From: Candidatus Defluviibacterium haderslevense
Lineage (GTDB): Bacteria > Bacteroidota > Bacteroidia > Chitinophagales > Saprospiraceae
Reading direction: 5' to 3'
Assembly: GCA_016712225.1 (NCBI GenBank)
Contig: JADJRL010000003.1
Coordinates: 1,749,501-1,813,500, forward strand
DNA: 64,000 bases
The notes beneath the pieces were generated by a model, which was given only the letters and a program-made list of their open reading frames with translations, made no database searches and was not told the DNA's origin. A program made the translations under genes and the position numbers. This document shows, one piece after another, positions 8,406 to 17,834 of the stretch; within the stretch, counting starts at the first letter, position 1; every line of letters starts with the position of its first letter.

Positions 8406-8720
8406 TTACCAATTTTCCCAACCCGGTTCCTTGATTTTGTTTATGGAAATGCTCGCTTTGTGTTGAAGCCTCGTTTTCTGGCGACGCCAAATTTCATGGG
8501 CAAGATTGTAAGCTATAAAATCAGGACCACTGGTTTTTAATATATGCTGAAGGATACTTTCATCAATATCAAGCCGATATAAATAACTAAATAAAAGATT
8601 TGGATCCTGAGATAATAGTTCTTCAACCCTTCCCTGAATCATATCTATATAAACTTGCTCGCCTTGATCGGTATGATCTAATTGCTGTAAAGTTAAAAAT
8701 GGAAATAGCTCTTGATTCAT
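8406..8720 (-). CDS. Conserved-looking hypothetical protein, 104 aa
   Basis: I do not recognise a named family. The 104-aa product is soluble, mostly helical by composition, acidic in its first two thirds and basic near the end (RRQKTRLQHK). It has no signal peptide or membrane segment. It starts 11 bases after the rRNA methyltransferase gene in the same direction, so co-transcription is likely. The normal codon use and tight packing make it a real gene. A helper role for the methyltransferase would be speculation. Confidence 0.7.
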   Translation of the reverse strand: MNQELFPFLTLQQLDHTDQGEQVYIDMIQGRVEELLSQDPNLLFSYLYRLDIDESILQHILKTSGPDFIAYNLAHEIWRRQKTRLQHKASISINKIKEPGWENW

Positions 8721-8731
8721 TGAGGACTTTG

Positions 8732-9913
8732 TTATATAACTTCCAACACCAATCCTTTTAAATAAGATCCTTCAGGATGAAATAAACTAACAGGATGATC
8801 CGGACCTTGGGATAATTTTCTAATAACACGTATAGTTCGTTGACTTTCAATTCCGGCAGCAACAATCGTGTGGTAAAACAATTCTTCGGTCACCACCTGC
8901 GAACAAGAAAAAGTCAATAAAAATCCTCCTGAATTGATCTTTTGCATGGCCAACACATTAATGCGTTTGTAGGCTTGTATGGCGTTATGACGCTTTTCTA
9001 AGCTTTTTGCAAAAGCGGGTGGATCTAATATTATAATGTCAAATTCATCTGAAGTCAGGTCTTTAAGAAACGGGATAACATCCGCTTCTAAAGCCTCGTG
9101 GTTGGCATTTTCCAATTCATTTAGTGCAATATTTTTTTGTAATTCTTCAAGAGCCTTTTTTGATGAATCAACTGAAACTACTTTTTTAGCACCACCTAAA
9201 AGTGCATAAAGACTAAATCCTCCTGTGTAACAAAAGGTGTTTAATACAGTTTTAGATCGGGCCAGACGGGTCAGTAAGGCTCTATTTTCCCTTTGATCTA
9301 AAAAGAAACCCGTCTTTTGTCCAGTAACTATATTAATGTTAAATAGTATATAATTTTCTTTAATGATTACTTCTTCCTTATTACCCAAAAGGAAACTGTT
9401 GTTTATATTTTGGCTGTAAGCTTTGGGTAATGATTCTTTGCTTTTATTATATATGTGTTTGATTTCTTCTCCATAAAGTGATGTTATGGCATTTGATATT
9501 TGGTTGATACAGCGATTCATTCCAACGGTATGGGTCTGAATTACAGCAACATCGTCATAGATGTCAACGATTAGTCCCGATAATCCATCCCCTTCACCAT
9601 GAATTAAACGGTAGGCATTTGTTTCGGATTCCCGGCCTAATCCAAGGGATTTACGCAAATGAAGCGCAGCTTCAAATTTTGAATGCCAAAAAGTAGGTAC
9701 AAATTCACCAGGTCCAAACGATAATATTCTTACAGCAATACTGGCATTATGGTATTGGCCAAAACCTAGTTGTACATCAGAACTATCATAGACATAAACC
9801 AAATCACCTTCTTGAATTCCTTCATCTTTTTTGTGTATTGCACCTGAAAATATCCATGGGTGTTGTCTAATTATGGATATCGTCTTATTATTTCTGAGGA
9901 TTACCTTTTTCAT
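8732..9913 (-). CDS. Class I SAM-dependent rRNA (cytosine-5) methyltransferase, RlmI-like
   Basis: The 393-aa protein has an N-terminal PUA-like RNA-binding domain (about 1-75) and a Rossmann methyltransferase domain. The latter shows FCYTGGFSLYAL (SAM motif I), ILDPPAFAKS (motif IV) and LTFSCSQ (motif VI, the likely catalytic cysteine). E. coli RlmI of the same architecture makes m5C1962 in 23S rRNA. Bacteroidota homologues are usually annotated as generic class I rRNA methyltransferases, so the exact site is an inference. It is followed by the 104-aa hypothetical gene. Confidence 0.87.
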   Translation of the reverse strand: MKKVILRNNKTISIIRQHPWIFSGAIHKKDEGIQEGDLVYVYDSSDVQLGFGQYHNASIAVRILSFGPGEFVPTFWHSKFEAALHLRKSLGLGRESETNAYRLIHGEGDGLSGLIVDIYDDVAVIQTHTVGMNRCINQISNAITSLYGEEIKHIYNKSKESLPKAYSQNINNSFLLGNKEEVIIKENYILFNINIVTGQKTGFFLDQRENRALLTRLARSKTVLNTFCYTGGFSLYALLGGAKKVVSVDSSKKALEELQKNIALNELENANHEALEADVIPFLKDLTSDEFDIIILDPPAFAKSLEKRHNAIQAYKRINVLAMQKINSGGFLLTFSCSQVVTEELFYHTIVAAGIESQRTIRVIRKLSQGPDHPVSLFHPEGSYLKGLVLEVI

Positions 9914-10053
9914 TCCATATATAGTTCAAGTGATTTAACAATAGCTTACTGGGCACAAAGTAAAGTATTACGCCAATTAATTTGTGCAATTCGATCAGCT
10001 AATTATAGACAATAGACTAAAGTAAACCAATTTGTGGAGCTGAATATTAATAA

Positions 10054-10796
10054 ATGAGTATAGAGGCTGAACAATTGGGGATGGGGATAAGACATGCAAT
10101 CCTAACTTTACTGGAACAGCCAGAAGCTACCATTTTAGGTAGTTTTGTATTATTGTTTGATAAGGAATTTAGAAGAAATGCACTTAAGTATGTTAAAAGT
10201 GAACGTGTTAAGAAGTTCTAGAAAAGAGAATTTTATGAATATCAAAAATACGACTTATTAACAGTGATGAAAAAGATAGGTGATATATTAATTCATCCAG
10301 TTATTAAAATAGTAATGATTGAAAATATATAGGAAGCATCTCTCCGCAAAGCTATGGATGAAAAAAAGATTATTTTAGTTAATTTATCCAAAGGTCATGT
10401 AGGTGCTGATGTTGCTCATATACTCGGTGCTATATTTATTACTTCTATAACTTCGGTTGCATTTAGTCGTGTTGATGTTGATGAAGGAGACAGAAATCCA
10501 TTTATGGTTTACATGGATGAAATCCATAATTTTACTACTTTGTCTTTGGTTAATATGTTTTCTGAACTTCTTAAGTTCAAAGTAGGTTTTGTACTAGTAT
10601 ATTAATCCATACAACATCTGCATGATGATATTAGGCTAGCTGTGCTTGGAAATATAGGGATAATTATTTCCTTCAGGATTGAGACTGAAGATGCAAAGAA
10701 TATGACAAAAGAAATATTTCTAAATATGATGTTCAAGAATTAATTAATCTTCCGAATTACAAGATTTATTTAAAATTTATGATTGATGGACGCTAA
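10054..10796 (+). pseudogene. Decayed VirD4/TraG-like or HerA-like DNA-transfer ATPase, C-terminal part
   Basis: Reading one frame through three in-frame stops (TAG 10219, TAG 10330, TAA 10603) and one frameshift near 10730 rebuilds a continuous C-terminal ATPase region. The order is LTLLEQPEAT, a KREF segment, MDEKKIILVNLSKGHVG, the Walker B-like MVYMDEIHNFTTLSL, LAVLGNIGIIISFR, and in the shifted frame INLPNYKIYLKFMIDG. I recognise this as the family of large conjugative/type IV secretion ATPases with a TraM-recognition-like C-terminus. The first stop replaces a position that is Trp in relatives (TGG to TAG). The 5' half and Walker A are absent. Only 10354-10605 remains as an open frame. 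It is a clear fossil. Confidence 0.75.
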
Positions 10797-10949
10797 ATTG
10801 ATCTTTTAGTGCATTAACAAATTTCAAACTAAAGCAGCAAATTTTAAATTGCACTTTAAACAATCAATAGATTTATTATATTTGAGCTCAAATTTAATAT
10901 TTGATTTTAGTTTAATATCAAAAGTACTGTGTGATTATGGCATTATTAA

Positions 10950-11387
10950 TTATACCAAACGATTTTGTGTAATATTATTTTGAATTTGGTTGAATTGCAT
11001 TAATTTTTTAACTTGTGATAGTCTATTATAAATTATTTCAAGTTCCTGACTAGCTACTTTGTATAATTCCTTTAAAGAAGACGTTAAATATATTCCTACC
11101 AAAATTAATAAAATATATTTCAATAGATTCATATTAAAATTAAACTGTGACAATACTTTTACTAACGATATAAAACCAACAATAGTTGTAAACAAAATTG
11201 ATAAGTAATATGAGTAATAACAAATTTTTTTAAAATTTCGTAACTCAAATAAGTAAGTATTCAATTCATGTTCTGTTAATATCATATTGTACTTAGTTTT
11301 AATATTAATAAATATTTTATCATTGCGCTGAATTAGAATTATATTCAAAACAACAAGTACAAATAACAAACACAATATAACTATCAT
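10950..11387 (-). CDS. Hypothetical membrane protein, 145 aa
   Basis: No family is recognised. Three hydrophobic stretches fit membrane helices at about residues 2-20, 60-80 and 88-106. Between the first two lies a soluble loop, and after the third a charged, probably coiled-coil C-terminal tail (about 107-145) that would face the cytoplasm. The gene lies alone in an AT-rich island between a fossil conjugation gene and another membrane protein. Codons are strongly A/T-ending, as in the neighbour at 11647. It may be a real accessory gene of recent arrival; expression is unproven. Confidence 0.55.
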   Translation of the reverse strand: MIVILCLLFVLVVLNIILIQRNDKIFINIKTKYNMILTEHELNTYLFELRNFKKICYYSYYLSILFTTIVGFISLVKVLSQFNFNMNLLKYILLILVGIYLTSSLKELYKVASQELEIIYNRLSQVKKLMQFNQIQNNITQNRLV

Positions 11388-11646
11388 GATCCAATTTTAA
11401 TATTCTATCCCTAACATGATTAAAAATAGTTACAAAACAAATTTAACTAAGTTACTAATCAGTGAATGACATATTATATTAAACTTAACTATAAACATAT
11501 TACTTCTTACATTCATACAATAATTATATTCACTAACTCCCAACAAGATAAATTATAAAATAATGTCAAAAATTAAATTACGCTTTTACAATTTTTGCCA
11601 TAAATTTATTTACTTTATTACGAATGTACAATAAAAATACTAATTC

Positions 11647-13485
11647 CTACCAGAAAAAAATATTTTTCTTAATTTTTGGGGAATAAACATCAACCTTAAG
11701 TCCATAGAATAATAAACTATCAGTGCTTGGATTCCATATAAATACCTTAAATAAATCTTTATCACGATCAATTTTCGGACACATCAGCCAATAGGATAAA
11801 AACTGAGTATCTCTATTAACTTCCTCTTTTACTAGAGGTTGACTCATAAACCAATTATATTGATTACCCTTTCGTTCCATATTTGAAACAATCCCAAATT
11901 TTGGAATTTTACTTCTAGTTAATCCAATACACCCAGTGATATGCATATACTTAAACTCTGAATTATTTAAATACTTATTTGGAATATTTAATCCCGCTGA
12001 ATATGGGTTATTTGAATTTAACAATACACCACTTATCTTATTAGAATTTAGCGTAATACTATCTGTAATTCCAATGGAGTAGGTAAATTCCTTATTAAAT
12101 AATTCAAGATTAGGTCCTTTATCATTAGGTATAAATCCATCTATCGGTTTTTGGAGGAGTAATTCTTTCTGTGATTCTGTAACAGGTGTTGTTTGACCAA
12201 AAACGCTTAGATAATAATCTTTACTAATATAATTTGATGTAAGAATACCTTGTCGAATTTGCCATGTTTGAAATAAATTCAAAATAACTATTGCAATGAT
12301 CACTAAAAAAGCTATTACCTTATAGGTAATTTTTCTTTGAATTAGGTTCGATAAAAATGCAGCAAATCCAAGAGCAAATATTGAATACATCGGAATTATA
12401 GTTCTTTGCCCGAATGACTCTGCATACCACCAACAAGTCCAACTGGAAATGAGATACAAATTTATTATGGAAAAAATTAAAATTGGAAATAGCCATTCTG
12501 TATGTACTTTTTTTAAATAAAATATTCCAATTATCATTAATATTGACAATGGGGTAAATATAAATAATCCTTTTCTTGCGCTAAGAAATACTTCCAGGAT
12601 ATAGGGCTTAGTAATTTCAAGGACTTGACCTTGATTATCTTGGTAGGAATAATAGATCCATTGACCAGTTACAATTTTCCAATACAAGAGTTGTATAAAG
12701 ACAACACCCAGTCCAGGTAATATTGCTAGAATCAATTTTATAGGTTTTTCAATTAATCGATTTATGTTCTTCCAAATCTTTTCCCAAGAATTAACTCCAT
12801 ACAATAATGGTATTAGAAAACAAAATATTTCCGAATTTCTAACAATTAATATTAGAGCACACGCAAGAATTATAAACAGAAGATATTTATACGAATTCTT
12901 TATATAATATTGATGGGTAACATAAAGCAGTATCGAATATAAAGTAAATAGATAATTATGACTCATTAAACCATGACCATGCATGAAGGAATGAAAGAAA
13001 TAATTAGTTCCAAAAACTATCAGTCCAACACATAATGATGTAATCAATTCATTATAATAAAATCTGATAAAATTAAATAAAAAAAATATTCCAATTAAGG
13101 ATATTAGAAATGACCAATAAAATACAGATTTCTTAAAAATTAAGTTAAAACCGAATTCGTGATCTATTCCAAGACAACTACTAATAAAATAACCTATAAA
13201 ATAAGCAGGAGAATAAGCTACAGCCAAACCAATTGGATAACGAATAACGGAGTTATCAGAATTTTTTACTTTATAGATTTGGTATAGCGCTAAATTGGGA
13301 TCAGCCAATTTGTTTAATGAGTCAAGTATTTGTGTATTTTTTAATTTGATATCTTTTAAATGGACAAACGCAGGTAAATAAGCATAATAACCAAAACTGT
13401 CATAGCTTATTTGATAATTTTTATTTTCAAGTAAATACGTAATACTATAAATTCCAATAATTAAAATAAGTCCTTTAAATTTCAT
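11647..13485 (-). CDS. Polytopic membrane protein, possibly GT-C-like, 612 aa
   Basis: The 612-aa product has an N-terminal helix, a soluble segment with DSFGYYAYLPAF (about 28-39), then around ten hydrophobic segments up to about residue 400. A C-terminal soluble domain of about 200 residues follows. An early acidic residue in the first loop and many helices with a large extracytoplasmic tail recall GT-C lipid-sugar-dependent glycosyltransferases. Similar unnamed proteins occur in Bacteroidota, but I cannot place it in a named family. Base composition is more AT-rich than the housekeeping genes, consistent with its place in the accessory island. Confidence 0.6.
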   Translation of the reverse strand: MKFKGLILIIGIYSITYLLENKNYQISYDSFGYYAYLPAFVHLKDIKLKNTQILDSLNKLADPNLALYQIYKVKNSDNSVIRYPIGLAVAYSPAYFIGYFISSCLGIDHEFGFNLIFKKSVFYWSFLISLIGIFFLFNFIRFYYNELITSLCVGLIVFGTNYFFHSFMHGHGLMSHNYLFTLYSILLYVTHQYYIKNSYKYLLFIILACALILIVRNSEIFCFLIPLLYGVNSWEKIWKNINRLIEKPIKLILAILPGLGVVFIQLLYWKIVTGQWIYYSYQDNQGQVLEITKPYILEVFLSARKGLFIFTPLSILMIIGIFYLKKVHTEWLFPILIFSIINLYLISSWTCWWYAESFGQRTIIPMYSIFALGFAAFLSNLIQRKITYKVIAFLVIIAIVILNLFQTWQIRQGILTSNYISKDYYLSVFGQTTPVTESQKELLLQKPIDGFIPNDKGPNLELFNKEFTYSIGITDSITLNSNKISGVLLNSNNPYSAGLNIPNKYLNNSEFKYMHITGCIGLTRSKIPKFGIVSNMERKGNQYNWFMSQPLVKEEVNRDTQFLSYWLMCPKIDRDKDLFKVFIWNPSTDSLLFYGLKVDVYSPKIKKNIFFW

Positions 13486-14845
13486 ACAAATTATTTAATA
13501 TTTAAAATAGATAACGCTTTTTCTTGAATCTTGATTAATAAAAAAATATACTTATTTAATTTTTGCTCGCAAATAAGTTAAAAAAAGAAGTTTACTTATC
13601 ATCCTAAAAATAAACGGTGAGAAGATACTATTCAAATAATCGTATTTCTAATCATTCAATTTCAAAATAATTTTTAAGCATCCAATTTATTTTTTTTGTT
13701 TCATAATTTGAATTAATTTCAGGCTTTAAATACCATTCTGATTTTTCAATACAACATAATTCTAAAGTTATAGATGAAAAAATAATTAAGTTCTCATAAT
13801 AGTTATATTAAGATTGAAAATATTAAATTTTGCTAGTTATTTTGATAACATTAAATTAAGTTTACAAATATAAATTATATATTTGTATTTTTCAAATTTA
13901 TTGACAAAATTGAGAGTAAACACCTATGGAATTCAGAGAATACCGATAACTAATTTTTAAATTCTATCTATTTCTTGAAATTAATTCAATAATTTGTATG
14001 TAAATTTATATTTTAACTTTAAACGCATTATTAGTTTATTAGCCATTTTTTTGGATTTCATTTTTAAGCTATTTAAAATTTAATAAACATCAAAGAATCG
14101 ATTTTCTCTTTTATCTCAGGTTTTTTAATAAATTATGTCAAAGATCAAAGATTAGCTTGAATTTGGTTAGGACTTTCATACTAACCTAGGGAACAATTAA
14201 TCTAACACAAGATTTTACCTTTTGCCATACGAATCAACTTATTATCCAAAAATCAACAATTCGAAAGTTGAAGAATTGATTCTACGTCAACATTGGAGTG
14301 TTGATATGAAATTATTCGAAGAATTCACTGCCCTATTTTTAAGCAGATAATATCGGGTAAATTGATACTTATATTTATACAGGGGTGGAGTAACATATAA
14401 CTACATCGATATCAGTATACTTTTACTGCTGTTTATCGGAAAGGCTCTTGCTTTAATATTTGCCAATATTTACCAAACCGAAAAATTTAAACCTATTTAA
14501 ATTGATATTAAACTTACTAAAAGGTTTCAAGTCACTTGTAAGTTGTTGGATTTCCAATGTTTGACTATCTAATAATAATACCCAATTCTGGTTATTATTC
14601 CTTCGCGGATTGAGGCACTCTTTAATTCAAATTCTAATCCATATTAAAATTTTGACATGAAAGAGGAATTTAAATCTTCTTGAAGTACTATTATTTCAAA
14701 AAGCTTTACCTCATTTAAGGAAGTGACCAACAAAATCATCACAATGCCAGAATAAGGAGTAGTCTCCTGGCGAAGAACATGGAGTATATATGAATTAGCC
14801 TAGAACTATGCAATTGGACATGTATATATAGATATTAACTTCGTC
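13486..14845. other. Gene-poor, AT-rich decayed stretch
   Basis: No intact gene could be supported here on either strand. The stretch holds short broken frames only, including a 51-codon fragment on the minus strand (13652-13807). Just before the transposase remnant there are some plus-strand frames that vaguely recall the first ORF of the same element (about 14265-14345). The base composition and density of stops suggest degraded mobile or accessory DNA. Confidence 0.6.
13652..13807 (-). pseudogene. Gene fragment of unknown family, about 51 codons
   Basis: A stop-to-stop frame without a start codon encodes 51 residues with protein-like composition, including CCIEKSEWYLKPEIN and WMLKNYFEIE, and it ends in a TGA. 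The lack of an ATG and the stop immediately upstream suggest the 3' end of a lost gene. I do not recognise the family, and it may be chance coding in AT-rich DNA. Confidence 0.3.
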
Positions 14846-15150
14846 TTGATGAACAATGCAGTACATCCAATTCCATATTTCATGAAATTTAACCAAGTGA
14901 GGGCACTGGGGAGAGGATTAGATTTGAAATTAGGTAAATTTAATACCGTACTAAATATTCTTGAATATCACCATGATAATATACTGTACTTCTTTGATAA
15001 AAGTAATATAAATGCCAATGCTGAAACATTAACGTTTAAATATAGGGCTATAGAGCTAATTTATGAGATGTAACTGATATTGAATTATTCCTCTATATAT
15101 TAAAAAATTATGTGACTAGGATAGATTACTCCCCAGAAAAACAATTTTAA
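14846..15150 (+). pseudogene. C-terminal remnant of an ISAon1/ISL3-like transposase, frameshifted
   Basis: The first frame (14846-15073) ends with KFNTVLNILEYHHDNILYFFDKS, then NINANAETLTFKYRAIEL. This aligns by eye with the transposase C-terminus in which FNT...HY..ILNFFDNRSTNASAESFNAKI is conserved. A frameshift near 15065 moves the reading frame to DVTDIELFLYILKNYV, which matches the following GV.dI.FFLyRL segment, and stops at 15148-15150. Upstream catalytic parts are not recognisable and no terminal inverted repeats were found. It is an inactive IS relic. Confidence 0.65.
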
Positions 15151-15420
15151 TAAGTTTATTCCCCAAATAATGAAAGAAAAATACGAATTAGTTCTACTTA
15201 TTAGACCTTGACCATTACTTAGCTTAAAAAAAATGTATGGAATTATAATAATTCAGAGAAAGTTACTGGCTATGTATCAGTAAAAATGACATTATCATAC
15301 AAATTCAATTATACAGAATATTTAAGATTTTAGGGCAATTAAATATTATTTTAAAGAAAAGCCCAAGTATTTTTGGTTAAAATAGCTTTTTAGGTTTATT
15401 TTGCGGAATAAAATCACTTC

Positions 15421-15546
15421 ATGGAAGTCAAAGAATTAAAAAAAGGCAGTAAGGGTAGATGTTTCATTTTCTTCCTCGTTTTCTTGTTTCTTTTCCTTGC
15501 CTTATGGGTATGGATATACAGCAAGAATTCTGTTCTTACCTTTTAG
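15421..15546 (+). CDS. Putative 41-aa membrane peptide
   Basis: ATG at 15421 opens 41 codons: a Lys-rich N-terminus (about 1-13), one strongly hydrophobic helix rich in Phe and Leu (about 14-33) and a short polar tail ending at TAG 15544. The layout of basic head plus single helix is that of a small inner-membrane peptide. No family is recognised and no neighbour points to a role. It could be chance, but the composition is not random for this AT-rich region. Confidence 0.4.
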   Translation: MEVKELKKGSKGRCFIFFLVFLFLFLALWVWIYSKNSVLTF

Positions 15547-15582
15547 CCGTTAGATTAGCATCATATTGAGCTAAGTTAAGAG

Positions 15583-15792
15583 CTAATCCTCTTCATTTTC
15601 AAACAATAGAATAGAAGCAATTTCGTATTGGCCTTCTTTTACATAAAGGTCAATGACATTCATGGATAGTTGTATAGATCCTTTTTCTTTGGGCATGACC
15701 ATAGCCTCAATTCCATTTTTAGTTAATTGGAGCCGTTTAAGCTCTGCCAAGTAATGGTCACGAATTGTCATAACTTTCTTCCAACCTTGCAT
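15583..15792 (-). CDS. Small hypothetical protein, 69 aa
   Basis: The 69-aa product (or 62 aa from the second ATG at 15771) is soluble and mixed alpha/beta in pattern, ending in an acidic FENEED. It lacks signal peptide, membrane segment or known motif. It is preceded by about 350 bases of very AT-rich DNA that could hold its promoter. It is a separate transcription unit from pth further upstream. I cannot assign a function. Confidence 0.5.
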   Translation of the reverse strand: MQGWKKVMTIRDHYLAELKRLQLTKNGIEAMVMPKEKGSIQLSMNVIDLYVKEGQYEIASILLFENEED

Positions 15793-16139
15793 AACAGTGT
15801 ATTTTATATAAAAACAAAATTATATATATTTTTTAACTAATATGTAATATTATTTCACAAAAAAATTTTGAAAAAAATAATAATGCATCATTATTTGTAA
15901 TATTATCAATATTATATATATATAAATAATTGTATTTTAATAAAATAATATAAAATTAGTAAAAATGAGTTAAGTATTTTGTTTATAAAATTTCACTAAA
16001 TATTTTGAACTTATTTGGACCCATGATATAAAAATGATGCAATTTTGATATTTTCAAAACTAAAATCAATGATCAACGCATTAATTTTATTCCAAATAGG
16101 ATTAACAGATGGGTCCTGGAAGGCTATTAATTAAGCTCA
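15793..16139. other. AT-rich intergenic stretch
   Basis: About 350 bases with long A/T runs and TATATA alternations around 15820-15960. No ORF, RNA gene or clear terminator was seen. It may contain the promoter of the 69-aa gene and the 3' end of the pth transcript. Confidence 0.5.
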
Positions 16140-16712
16140 TTATTCTATTTTTTTTGAATTGTATTGATTCATGGTAACATTTAAGCCAGATGCACAAAAA
16201 CTAAGTATGGCCTCGCCACATAATGCAGTTATCTTAGGTAGAATTTCTATCTCTTCTTTGTTCCACTTTCCAAGAACATAATTGATTTGATGACCTTTGG
16301 CGTATTGATTGCCAATTCCGACTCTTAATCTAGGATATAGATTCGTATTTAATTGTAGGTCAATATCTTTCAAACCATTGTGGCCACCATCATTTCCTCC
16401 GGACCTCATTCTGATCGTACCATAATTAAGATTGAGATCATCTAACACAACCAATATTTGATCTACATCTACATGATCCTTCTGCATCCAATATTTTACC
16501 GCCTTTCCGCTTAAATTCATAAATGTGGTGGGTTTGATCAAAATCAACTGATGTCCTTTATGACGAATAGTGGTTCTGTGGCACAAAGAATCTGAACTCC
16601 ATGTAGCCCCTTTTTCCATAGCCAGGGCATCAACTACTTCAAAACCCATATTATGCCTGGTACCAAAATACTCTTTATCCATATTACCCAAGCCAATGAT
16701 TAAATACTTCAT
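16140..16712 (-). CDS. pth: Peptidyl-tRNA hydrolase
   Basis: Pth releases tRNA from peptidyl-tRNAs that fall off the ribosome. The 190-aa protein has GLGNMDKEYFGTRHNMGFEV near the N-terminus with the catalytic His at residue 20. VVLDDLNL holds the conserved Asp, and GGNDGGHNGLKDI completes the family signature; LRVGIG follows. Length is typical. It is divergent from the radical SAM gene at 16818, and TATCTTTG at 16727-16734 is a good -7 element. Confidence 0.96.
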   Translation of the reverse strand: MKYLIIGLGNMDKEYFGTRHNMGFEVVDALAMEKGATWSSDSLCHRTTIRHKGHQLILIKPTTFMNLSGKAVKYWMQKDHVDVDQILVVLDDLNLNYGTIRMRSGGNDGGHNGLKDIDLQLNTNLYPRLRVGIGNQYAKGHQINYVLGKWNKEEIEILPKITALCGEAILSFCASGLNVTMNQYNSKKIE

Positions 16713-16726
16713 TCACGAAATTTGGA

Positions 16727-16734
16727 CAAAGATA
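16727..16734 (-). promoter_or_regulatory. Putative -7 element of pth
   Basis: The minus strand reads TATCTTTG, an exact TAnnTTTG match, 14 bases before the pth ATG. The short leader is common in Bacteroidota. No clear -33 element was found. Confidence 0.4.
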
Positions 16735-16817
16735 TTCACATTCAAAGTTTCTGATTTAAAATATAGATGGCAAAAGCGGCAAACTAAAATCAAATCTATT
16801 TACATCTTTGCATCTAT

Positions 16818-17834
16818 ATGGCACTCCTATCATTAGAAACTCAATTCATACTTAAAAAATTAAGTTACACTCGAATTTTGAATGCCCTTAAAGTTTTCCT
16901 TTCTTATTATTATTCTAAATTATTAGGCAAATCACATCATTGGGGTATGCCCATCACGGTATCCATTGAGCCAACTACGGCTTGTAATTTAAAATGTCCC
17001 GAATGCCCATCTGGACTTCGTTCATTTACCAGACCAACCGGAAATCTAAAGTCGTCATTTTTTAAAAATTATATTGATGAGGTCTATCATCATCTTACTG
17101 CCTTAACATTCTACTTTCAAGGTGAGCCTTATATACACCCAGAATTTTTAGACATGGTTCGATACGCCAATGATCGTAATATATACACGATGACTTCCAC
17201 AAATGGTCATTTTCTTACCCCCGAGAATTGTATAAAAACGGTTGAAAGTGGATTGGATCGTTTAATCATATCTTTGGATGGAACCACCCAGGAAACATAT
17301 GAGAAATATCGAATTGAGGGCAAACTTGAAAAAGTGATTTCAGGAATCAAAAATATAGTAGAGGCCAAGAAAAAGTTAAAAAGTAAAAGACCACTTGTGG
17401 TTATTCAATTTCTTGTGGTCAAACCAAATGAACATCAAATACCAGAAATCCAAGCTTTGACTAAATCACTGGGTGCAAATCAATTGGTATTGAAAACCGC
17501 ACAAATTTATGACTATACCAATGGATCAAATCTGATTCCAGAACAATCTATATATAGCAGATATCAAAAAGAAACTGACGGGTCTTACAGAGTAAAAAAT
17601 AGGTTTCTCAATGAATGTTGGCGTATGTGGCAAGGCTGTGTTATAACCTGGGATGGTCGGGTGGTCCCTTGCTGTTTTGATAAAGACGCGGAGCATCAAT
17701 TGGGTAAAATGCCGGAGCAAAACTTCCAAAGCATTTGGCATGGGGCGCCTTATAATAAGTTTAGAAATCAAATTTTGTCCGGAAGAGATCAAATCGAAAT
17801 TTGTAAAAATTGTACTGAAGGTGGTTTTCTCTAG
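16818..17834 (+). CDS. Radical SAM protein with SPASM-type C-terminal Fe-S domain
   Basis: The 338-aa protein has the radical SAM 4Fe-4S motif CNLKCPEC with cysteines at 56, 60 and 63, followed by a TIM-barrel with YFQGEPYIHPEF and LIISLDG. The C-terminal region carries further cysteines (CWRMWQGC, VPCCFD, EICKNC) expected for a SPASM domain binding auxiliary clusters. Such proteins modify peptides or mature enzymes, but no short precursor peptide or partner is adjacent. The substrate therefore stays unknown. It starts 105 bases from the divergent pth. Similar single genes are widespread in Bacteroidota. Confidence 0.85.
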   Translation: MALLSLETQFILKKLSYTRILNALKVFLSYYYSKLLGKSHHWGMPITVSIEPTTACNLKCPECPSGLRSFTRPTGNLKSSFFKNYIDEVYHHLTALTFYFQGEPYIHPEFLDMVRYANDRNIYTMTSTNGHFLTPENCIKTVESGLDRLIISLDGTTQETYEKYRIEGKLEKVISGIKNIVEAKKKLKSKRPLVVIQFLVVKPNEHQIPEIQALTKSLGANQLVLKTAQIYDYTNGSNLIPEQSIYSRYQKETDGSYRVKNRFLNECWRMWQGCVITWDGRVVPCCFDKDAEHQLGKMPEQNFQSIWHGAPYNKFRNQILSGRDQIEICKNCTEGGFL

